This document shows positions 1 to 6,072 of a DNA stretch of 9,734 nt, in pieces. Numbering within the stretch: the first letter of the stretch is position 1; the number at the start of each line of letters is the position of its first letter. Source of the stretch: JANXUF01 sp043747685 (GTDB lineage: Bacteria > Actinomycetota > Acidimicrobiia > Acidimicrobiales > Ilumatobacteraceae); assembly GCA_043747685.1 (NCBI GenBank), contig JAYTOR010000274.1:1-9734 (forward strand), written 5' to 3'. The position numbers and the translations under genes are program-made. The notes beneath the pieces are model-generated. The model was given only the letters and a program-made list of their open reading frames with translations, was not told the DNA's origin and ran no database searches.

Positions 1-805
1 GTTCGCTAGGTGCGGGCGACCTGAGTTCGAGTGCAACCCCGATCCCGGCATGTTCGCAAAGGTTGCCGCCGACGCCCGGTGTGTCGATCCCCGAGCGCAA
101 AAGCAGGAGCGGTGACCCGATCGCCCCGGTGGCGACGATCACCAGTGCCGCATGGTGTTCGTTCCCGTGACCGCTGGCGTCGCCGCTGCTCAGGTGGACA
201 CCGACCACCCGACGGCCATCGACCAGCAACCGTGTCACCGGACTCCCGGCGAGCACCCTCAGCCGTTCTGGCGGCGGGTCGAGGTAGGCGGCGGCGACGT
301 CGGCGCGACGTCCGTCGGCGAACCGTGTGAGCATCGTCGGCGCAGCCTGGTCTGGCAGCGCCGACATCAGCGCCCGCCCGAGCAGGCCGATCTCCGCCGG
401 CCCAGGCTGATGGAGGATCAGTTCTGTGCGGGTGAACCATGGGGACAGGCCGTTCCACCCCCAGCCGAGCGCACCGGACCGTTCCCACTCGTCGTAGTCA
501 TCTGCAATCCCGGGATATGTGAGCATCCCGTTGATCGAAGACGATCCGCCGACTCCGAGCCCGAAGATGTAGGGAGAAAGCCCCGATGTCGGCGTGTTAC
601 GTGCCAACAGCCCGGGCCACACCCGGCCGGGAACAGACGCTGCGTGGAAAAAGTTGCTCGACGCGATACCGGCCGGGACCTGAGTTCCGGTCTGGTTCGG
701 GCCCGCCTCGACGAGCAGTACGGATCGCCCACTCTCTGCCAATCGAGCGGCCAGCACCACCCCCGAGGAGCCGGCGCCGACCACGATGACGTCGAATCGG
801 CTCAC
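1..805 (-). CDS. GMC-family FAD-dependent oxidoreductase, N-terminal part (runs off left edge)
   Basis: Reading the - strand from a GTG at 805 gives 268 residues without a stop to the window edge, so the C-terminal half is missing. Residues 4-35 form an FAD-binding Rossmann start: FDVIVVGAGSSG, then VEAG at the end of the second strand. Residues 82-99 hold the first GMC signature (GLGVGGSSSINGMLTYPG), followed by DDYDEW and GWGW. Residues 227-240 (GAIGSPLLLLRSGI) match the second GMC signature except that its final Gly is Asp. A GVGGNL..H segment follows at 244-252. An in-frame TAA lies a few codons upstream of the GTG, and no other start is available; the ribosome site is weak. The family oxidises alcohols such as choline, glucose, sterols or polyethylene glycol. 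The catalytic His of the C-terminal domain is off the window, so the substrate is unknown. The short middle region suggests a compact bacterial GMC enzyme. It diverges from purL and probably has nothing to do with purines. Confidence 0.88.
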   Translation of the reverse strand, partial: MSRFDVIVVGAGSSGVVLAARLAESGRSVLLVEAGPNQTGTQVPAGIASSNFFHAASVPGRVWPGLLARNTPTSGLSPYIFGLGVGGSSSINGMLTYPGIADDYDEWERSGALGWGWNGLSPWFTRTELILHQPGPAEIGLLGRALMSALPDQAAPTMLTRFADGRRADVAAAYLDPPPERLRVLAGSPVTRLLVDGRRVVGVHLSSGDASGHGNEHHAALVIVATGAIGSPLLLLRSGIDTPGVGGNLCEHAGIGVALELRSPAPSE

Positions 806-939
806 CTGCCCACGATGCCACAGCCCGGAGCCGGCCCTGCGTTATCGGGCACATACGTTTATTTTTCGTTCAATTGCGCTGGGGCCATCCGCCGACTGGC
901 TACGGTCGAGCGGGTGATCCAGCGGAGGGATTCCCGGGC
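806..939. promoter_or_regulatory. Divergent intergenic region with AT-rich patch, probable promoters for the pur operon and the GMC gene
   Basis: This 134-base gap separates two divergent genes and is the only sizeable non-coding stretch. Bases 851-876 are clearly AT-rich (including CGTTTATTTTTCG and the palindrome CAATTG at 871-876) in an otherwise G+C-rich sequence, as expected for a promoter. The only hexamer worth naming is TTGAAC on the - strand (868-873), resembling a -35 box, but no well-spaced -10 box goes with it. On the + strand I could not settle on a -35/-10 pair. I saw no riboswitch-like fold or convincing operator. Placement here is inferred from the gene layout. Confidence 0.45.
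924..928 (+). promoter_or_regulatory. Ribosome binding site supporting the purL GTG start at 940
   Basis: GGAGG lies 11 bases before the GTG at 940. It is the only strong Shine-Dalgarno match near the 5' end of purL. It favours 940 over a TTG at 874, which lies upstream of the site, and over a GTG at 952, which would be 23 bases away. Confidence 0.6.
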
Positions 940-3795
940 GTGCGCGCACGTGTGACCATCACCCCGCGGGGTCGCGATTCGCGTTCGGCCGGGCTACTGG
1001 CGGATGCTCACGCCCTCGGCCTGGCCAACGTCATGAGCCTCGTCGCACACGACATCGTCTTTCTGGAAGGCGATCTCGATCCGTCGACGACCGCCAAGAT
1101 CGAGCGCCTGTTGATCGATCCGCTACTGCAGACCGGCACCTGGAGCACGCCCGCAACCGATCCGCAGGTTCATGTGATCGAGACGATGCTGCATCCCGGC
1201 GTCACCGACGCTGCCGCCGGGGCGCTACTGCATGCTGCCAGGCGACTCGGGCTCCGAATGGTGTCGGCAGCTACGGGCAAGCGGTTCGAGATCGGCGGTG
1301 ACCTCGACACACAGGACATCGACCGTTTGGTCCGCCGACTACTGTCGAATGCCGTGATCGAGTCGTGGGCTGTCGACGAGATCGCCCCGAACGCAGAAAA
1401 CCACCCGGAGATCAGCAGCGATCTCGACGTCACGCCCCGCGGCATCGAGTCCGACACCGGTGACCACACGGTGGCGGTCATCGGCCTGAGTTCCGACGAG
1501 TTGGAGGCCCTGAACACCGAGCGCGGGTTGTCGCTCGACCCCGAAGAACTGCTCGTCGTGCAGAAGCACTTCGCCGGAGTCGGGCGCGAACCGACGGACG
1601 TCGAGCTGGAGATGCTCGCCCAGACGTGGAGCGAGCACTGTTCGCACAAGACGTTCAGGGCGACGATCACCGATTCGAGCGGCGCCGTTTTGACGCCGCT
1701 GATCGAACAGTTGCGCCAGGCGACGAACACGATCGCCGCTCCGTTCCTCGTGTCGGCATTCGTCGGCAACGCCGGCATCGTCCGCTTCACGCCTGGCCGC
1801 ACGATCGCCGTCAAGGCGGAGACACACAATCATCCGTCGGCGGTCGAGCCGTTCGGCGGCGCCAATACCGGCGTCGGCGGGGTCATCCGCGACATTCTCG
1901 GCACCGCCCACCTGCCAATCGCCTGTATAGACGTCCTGTGCTTCGGGCCGGCCGATCTCGCGCCGGAGGAACTCCCGGACGGCGTGCTGCACCCGCGCCG
2001 TATCCGCGCCGGTGTCGTTGCCGGCGTGGCCGATTACGGCAACAAGATCGGACTCCCGACGATCGCCGGTGCCGTGCTCTACGACAGCGGATACACCGCC
2101 AACCCGCTCGTCTTCTGCGGTTGTATCGGTGTTGCCACCGATGGACCGACGCTCGATGGTCCCCATCCCGGCGACCGCGTCGTGGTGCTCGGAGGCCGCA
2201 CGGGGCGCGACGGACTGCGCGGGGCGACGTTCTCAAGCCGTTCGATGGACGCATCGACCGGCGAGGTCGCAGGTGCGAGTGTCCAGATCGGCGATCCGAT
2301 CATCGAGAAGCTGCTCATCGACGTGATCCGTGACGCCAACGGGCTCTACACGGCGATCACCGACTGTGGTGCCGGTGGGCTGTCGTCCGCTGTCGGCGAG
2401 ATGGCAGAGACCGTCGGGGCCAACGTCGACGTTTCACTGACACCGCTGAAGTACCCGAATCTGGCACCGTGGGAGATCTGGCTGAGCGAAGCCCAAGAGC
2501 GCATGGTCATGTCGGTGCGTCCCGACAAGGTTGCAGAACTCGATGCCCTCTGCCGGCGTCACGGCGTCGAACTCGCCGACATCGGCGTGTTCACCGGAGA
2601 CGGCCAGATCGTCGTGCGATTCGACGACCTGGTCGTCGCCAGGATCGACGCTGATTTCCTGCACAACGGGCGGCCGCGCCGCTCAATGATCGCCGAAAAG
2701 CCGACCCCGAACCGCAGCGATCCTGTCGGCCGTGTCGTTGCCGATCCGATCGCCACGCTGCTGGCGTTACTGGCGCATCCGAACATCGCCTCCAAAGCGT
2801 CGATCGTCCGCCGCTACGACCACGAGATCCGCGGTGCCACGATCGTCCGCCCGCTCGTTGGCGCACGCAGCGACGGACCTGGTGACGGTGTCGTGCTCGC
2901 CAACCCGACCGACACGTTCGGACTCGCTGTCGGTATCGGCGTCAACCCGTGGCAGGGGATCCACGACCCGCAACGCATGGCGTGGGCGGCCGTGGACGAG
3001 GCAATGCGCAACATCGTCGTCTCTGGTGCAGATCCCGACATGGTCTGCCTGCTCGACAACTTTTCGTGGGGCGACCCGAGACGACCATCGACGCTTGGCG
3101 ACCTCGTCGACGCCGTGCGCGGATGCGTCGATGCCTCGCTCGCCTTCAAGGCACCGTTCGTCAGCGGCAAGGACTCGCTCAACAACGAGTACCTGACACC
3201 TGACGGAACCAGGACCTCCGTCCCACCGACGCTCGTGATCACGGCAATCGGTCACGTCCCGGACGCCGACAAGGTGCTGACACCCGATCTCAAGACACCG
3301 GGCAACCTGCTGGTGCTCGTCGGATCGACCACCAACGAATTTGCCGGCAGCCACCTTGATCTCGTCCAGGGAATTCCGACAGGAGCCGCCGGGATTTCCG
3401 CCTCCGTCGGTGTCGTTCCCGCTCCGGATCTGCACGCCCCCGTCCGTTACCGCCGGATCCATCAGGCGATTCAAGCCGGTCTGATCCGCTCGGCGCACGA
3501 CTGCAGCGAAGGCGGATTGGCAGTGGCGCTGGCGGAGATGGCGATCGCCGGATGCCTCGGTGCGGTCATCGACACGCTCCCAGGCGACGACCACGCCACG
3601 GCGTTGTTCGCCGAATCGATCGGCCGCCTCGTTCTCGAGGTCGAGCCTGGTTTGCTTGTCGATCTCCATGGGCTGCTCGACGAGCATCTGACGGTCCTCG
3701 GATCGGTGACGGCCGAGGCGGTGCTGTCGATCAACGGGGTCGGAAACGTGTCACTCGATGTTCTGCGGTCTGCGTTCATCGGAGACGCATCATGA
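940..3795 (+). CDS. purL: Phosphoribosylformylglycinamidine (FGAM) synthase, synthetase subunit with fused PurS-like N-terminus
   Basis: The 951-residue PurL catalyses step 4 of purine synthesis: FGAR + ATP + ammonia (from glutamine via PurQ) to FGAM. Residues about 3-68 and 76-148 look like two PurS-like repeats; the second ends LLSNAVIESW, very close to the PurS C-terminal pattern. The catalytic core begins near 185 and shows WSEHCSHK (230-237), KAETHNHPS (292-300), DCGAGGLSSAVGEM (475-488), FVSGKDSLNNEY (740-751) and AHDCSEGGLA (852-861), the paired halves of the AIRS/FGAMS fold. The protein stops after the second half and has no glutamine amidotransferase domain. That makes it longer than Bacillus-type PurL (about 740 residues) and shorter than E. 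coli PurL (about 1,295). No separate purS is present. Start GTG 940 is chosen because it has GGAGG upstream and leaves a complete first PurS-like strand. The TGA overlaps the purQ ATG by 4 bases. Confidence 0.96.
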   Translation: MRARVTITPRGRDSRSAGLLADAHALGLANVMSLVAHDIVFLEGDLDPSTTAKIERLLIDPLLQTGTWSTPATDPQVHVIETMLHPGVTDAAAGALLHAARRLGLRMVSAATGKRFEIGGDLDTQDIDRLVRRLLSNAVIESWAVDEIAPNAENHPEISSDLDVTPRGIESDTGDHTVAVIGLSSDELEALNTERGLSLDPEELLVVQKHFAGVGREPTDVELEMLAQTWSEHCSHKTFRATITDSSGAVLTPLIEQLRQATNTIAAPFLVSAFVGNAGIVRFTPGRTIAVKAETHNHPSAVEPFGGANTGVGGVIRDILGTAHLPIACIDVLCFGPADLAPEELPDGVLHPRRIRAGVVAGVADYGNKIGLPTIAGAVLYDSGYTANPLVFCGCIGVATDGPTLDGPHPGDRVVVLGGRTGRDGLRGATFSSRSMDASTGEVAGASVQIGDPIIEKLLIDVIRDANGLYTAITDCGAGGLSSAVGEMAETVGANVDVSLTPLKYPNLAPWEIWLSEAQERMVMSVRPDKVAELDALCRRHGVELADIGVFTGDGQIVVRFDDLVVARIDADFLHNGRPRRSMIAEKPTPNRSDPVGRVVADPIATLLALLAHPNIASKASIVRRYDHEIRGATIVRPLVGARSDGPGDGVVLANPTDTFGLAVGIGVNPWQGIHDPQRMAWAAVDEAMRNIVVSGADPDMVCLLDNFSWGDPRRPSTLGDLVDAVRGCVDASLAFKAPFVSGKDSLNNEYLTPDGTRTSVPPTLVITAIGHVPDADKVLTPDLKTPGNLLVLVGSTTNEFAGSHLDLVQGIPTGAAGISASVGVVPAPDLHAPVRYRRIHQAIQAGLIRSAHDCSEGGLAVALAEMAIAGCLGAVIDTLPGDDHATALFAESIGRLVLEVEPGLLVDLHGLLDEHLTVLGSVTAEAVLSINGVGNVSLDVLRSAFIGDAS

Positions 3796-4568
3796 CCGTT
3801 GTCGCGACGATCGTCCGTGGGCCAGGCACAAACCGTGACGATGACGTCGCCGATGCACTTCGCCTCGCCGGTGCCACCCCGCGCACCGTGCTGATCAACG
3901 ACCTGCTGGCCGATCCCGACGTACTCGACGATGCCCAGATGCTCGTCGTCGCCGGCGGCTTCTCGTTCGCAGACGCCCTCGGCGCCGGCCGCCTGCTGGC
4001 GCTCGAACTGACAATCGGCCTCGGCGATGCACTCACCCGATTCGTCGACAGCGGACGCCCGGTGATCGGCATCTGCAACGGGTTCCAAGCGCTCGTCAGC
4101 ACCGGCCTGCTTCCGGGCAGTGGATCGACTGCCGCCCTCGGCGCCAACGATTCCGGACGGTTCGAATGTCGCTGGGTCCGCCTCGCAGCGAAGTCGCAGC
4201 GTTGTATCTGGACCCGTGAACTGACCGAAGACATCGACTGCCCGATCGCCCACGGCGAGGGTCGCTTCACGTGCGATGACGCCACACTCGCAGCGCTCGA
4301 CGCGAACGACCAGATCGCCCTGACCTACGTCGGCACGAACCCCAACGGCTCACGTGGCGACATCGCCGGCATCACCGATCACACAGGTCTCGTACTCGGC
4401 CTGATGCCGCATCCCGAGAACCACATCGTTCCCCGCCAGCATCCACTCTTCACGCGTGGCACCAACAGCGGGCTCGGACTCACGCTCTTTCAACACGGCG
4501 TCGCCTACGCGGCGTCGGCCCTCCAATCTCCCCACTCTCCCTATCAGCACTCCGGAGCATCTCTATGA
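3792..4568 (+). CDS. purQ: FGAM synthase glutaminase subunit (class I glutamine amidotransferase)
   Basis: The 258-residue PurQ hydrolyses glutamine and passes ammonia to PurL. The nucleophile is Cys95 in GICNGFQ (93-99); the rest of the triad is His207 and Glu209 in LMPHPE (204-209). Other family landmarks are GGFSFAD (55-61), PIAHGEGRF (151-159) and the N-terminal RGPGTNRD (9-16). It is longer than Bacillus PurQ (about 227 residues) and approaches the size of the glutaminase domain at the C-terminus of large PurL proteins. That fits its pairing with the unusual 951-residue PurL next door. The ATG overlaps the purL stop (ATGA), and GGAG at 3781-3784 sits 7 bases upstream, so the start is well supported. 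The last 15 or so residues (SPHSPYQHSGASL) look disordered and overlap the purC start region. Confidence 0.96.
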   Translation: MTVVATIVRGPGTNRDDDVADALRLAGATPRTVLINDLLADPDVLDDAQMLVVAGGFSFADALGAGRLLALELTIGLGDALTRFVDSGRPVIGICNGFQALVSTGLLPGSGSTAALGANDSGRFECRWVRLAAKSQRCIWTRELTEDIDCPIAHGEGRFTCDDATLAALDANDQIALTYVGTNPNGSRGDIAGITDHTGLVLGLMPHPENHIVPRQHPLFTRGTNSGLGLTLFQHGVAYAASALQSPHSPYQHSGASL

Positions 4569-5563
4569 CCGACACCAAGGATTCGACAGCGGTTTCAGCA
4601 ACGGACCAGACCGGCCCGTCCACGGTTCCGTTCGTCGAAGTCGACCTTCCGCTACCCGACCCACGCATTGGCAAGGTGCGCGTCTCCTACGCGTTGCCGG
4701 ATCCTGAGCAGCGGTTGTTCATCACCACTGACCGGCTGTCCGCATTCGACCGGATCATCAACGGCGTTTCCTACAAGGGCCAGGTCCTCAACCAACTCGC
4801 CGCATGGTGGTTCGAGCAGACCGCCGACATCGTCGCCAATCATGTGATCTCGCTCCCTGACCCGAACGCATTGGTCGCCAGGAACGCTACGCCGCTACCG
4901 GTCGAGGTCATCGTCCGTGGCTACATCACCGGCGTGACATCGACGTCGCTGTGGAAGCGCTACGCCGATGGCGCCCGCACCATCTACGGCTACGACTTCC
5001 CCGACGGTCTGCAGAAGAACACCGAACTGCCGGAGGCGATCATCACGCCGACGACCAAGGCGGAAGCCGGCGCCCACGACGAAGCGCTGACCGTCGCCGA
5101 GGTGACCGAGCAGGGGCTCGTCGATCCGGAACTGTGGGCAAGGGTTCAGGCCGCAGCACTTGCGGTGTTCGCCCGTGGTCAGGAACTTGCCGCAGAGGCC
5201 GGTCTGATCCTCGCCGACACGAAGTACGAGTTCGGCCTGAGCAGCGACGGCGAACTCCTGTTGATCGACGAAATCCACACGCCTGATTCCTCCCGGTTCT
5301 GGGTGGCGGACAGCTACGAACAGCGACTTGCAGACGACGAAGAGCCCGAGAGCCTCGACAAGGAGGTCATCCGCCGAGCGCTGGCCGACGCCGGATACAC
5401 GGGCGATGGCACACCGCCGACGCTGCCGGACGAGGTATGGAAGGAAACGACCCGTCGCTACGCCAGCGCCTACGAACGCCTGACGGGCACGACCTTCGAG
5501 CCAGGCTCCTATCCGATCGGCGACCGGCTCGTCAACACCCTCACGGCAGCGGGCATCCTGTGA
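4565..5563 (+). CDS. purC: SAICAR synthetase (phosphoribosylaminoimidazole-succinocarboxamide synthase)
   Basis: The 332-residue PurC joins aspartate to CAIR with ATP to give SAICAR (step 7). Recognisable motifs are DRLSAFDRI (56-64), VRGYITG (117-123) in the nucleotide/substrate region, ADTKYEFG (217-224) and the signature IDEIHTPDSSRFW (234-246). The C-terminal YEQRL...LDKE..R segment is typical of the longer, yeast ADE1-like PurC form (about 300 residues), not the roughly 240-residue E. coli form. The first 20 residues are polar, Ser/Thr-rich and probably disordered. The ATG overlaps the purQ stop (ATGA), with GGAG at 4554-4557 seven bases upstream. The stop overlaps the purE start (GTGA). 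Its partner step, AIR carboxylation, is encoded immediately downstream. Confidence 0.96.
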   Translation: MTDTKDSTAVSATDQTGPSTVPFVEVDLPLPDPRIGKVRVSYALPDPEQRLFITTDRLSAFDRIINGVSYKGQVLNQLAAWWFEQTADIVANHVISLPDPNALVARNATPLPVEVIVRGYITGVTSTSLWKRYADGARTIYGYDFPDGLQKNTELPEAIITPTTKAEAGAHDEALTVAEVTEQGLVDPELWARVQAAALAVFARGQELAAEAGLILADTKYEFGLSSDGELLLIDEIHTPDSSRFWVADSYEQRLADDEEPESLDKEVIRRALADAGYTGDGTPPTLPDEVWKETTRRYASAYERLTGTTFEPGSYPIGDRLVNTLTAAGIL

Positions 5564-6072
5564 CCGAGCACGACGAATCGACCGCATTGCGCCCCGTCCT
5601 CGTCATCCTCATGGGATCAGCGAGCGACCTCGACCACGCCGGCAAGATCGCAAAGACGGCCGCCAAGCTCGGCATCGACGTCGAACAGCGCATCGGCTCC
5701 GCACACAAAACCCCCCAACATGTGCTGGCGATCATCGACCAGTACGAAGCCGATCCGCGCCCGAAGGTGTGGGTCACCATCGCCGGGCGTTCCAACGCAC
5801 TCTCGGCATTCGTCGATGCAGCGGTCACGGCTCCCGTCATCAGCTGCCCGCCATTGTCGATGCCGGAAGATGTGTGGTCGAGCCTGCGAATGCCGAGCGA
5901 TGTTGCCCCGTTGGTGGTCCTCGAACCGGTGAATGCGGCAATTGCCGCTGCCAAGATCCTCGCTCTGGTCGACCCGGCGATCGGAATGGCGCTCGCTGAC
6001 TACCGCAAGACGGAGTTCGCCAAGGTCACCGACGCCGACGCATCCCAACGCCACGAACTCGGCCGTGTCTAA
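5560..6072 (+). CDS. purE: Class II-type AIR carboxylase (PurE)
   Basis: The 170-residue PurE carboxylates aminoimidazole ribonucleotide (AIR) to CAIR (step 6). The fold motif MGSASDLDH (18-26) is clear. Further along it has SAHKTP (47-52), AGRSN (75-79), PVISCPPL (92-99) and DVWSSLRMP (104-112). From memory, these match animal PAICS AIR carboxylase (SAHK, AGRSN, PVISCPPL, DVWSSLR). Class I bacterial PurE, the N5-CAIR mutase, instead has SAHRTP and GAGGAAHLPG. This predicts direct use of CO2 (EC 4.1.1.21 chemistry) and no need for PurK; no purK is in the window. The start is GTG 5560, overlapping the purC TGA (GTGA). No good Shine-Dalgarno precedes it, so translation probably depends on coupling from purC. 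Upstream in-frame codons lie inside purC and would add about 40 unrelated residues, so they were not used. Confidence 0.95.
   Translation: MTEHDESTALRPVLVILMGSASDLDHAGKIAKTAAKLGIDVEQRIGSAHKTPQHVLAIIDQYEADPRPKVWVTIAGRSNALSAFVDAAVTAPVISCPPLSMPEDVWSSLRMPSDVAPLVVLEPVNAAIAAAKILALVDPAIGMALADYRKTEFAKVTDADASQRHELGRV

Noticed and set aside
851..880. Specific -35/-10 promoter boxes and a purine riboswitch
   Set aside because: No pair with acceptable spacing was found on either strand, and no aptamer-like fold could be recognised by eye.
874..939. Upstream TTG start for purL, adding 22 residues
   Set aside because: The GGAGG site lies downstream of it, and the added residues fall before the first PurS-like strand and in the promoter gap.
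152..955. A 267-codon + strand open frame opposite the GMC gene and running into the purL start
   Set aside because: The - strand frame has clear FAD-binding and GMC signatures. The + strand product has no recognisable motif.
5437..5559. Upstream in-frame start for purE within purC
   Set aside because: It would add about 40 residues of off-frame purC sequence with no PurE similarity; GTG 5560 fits the overlap pattern.
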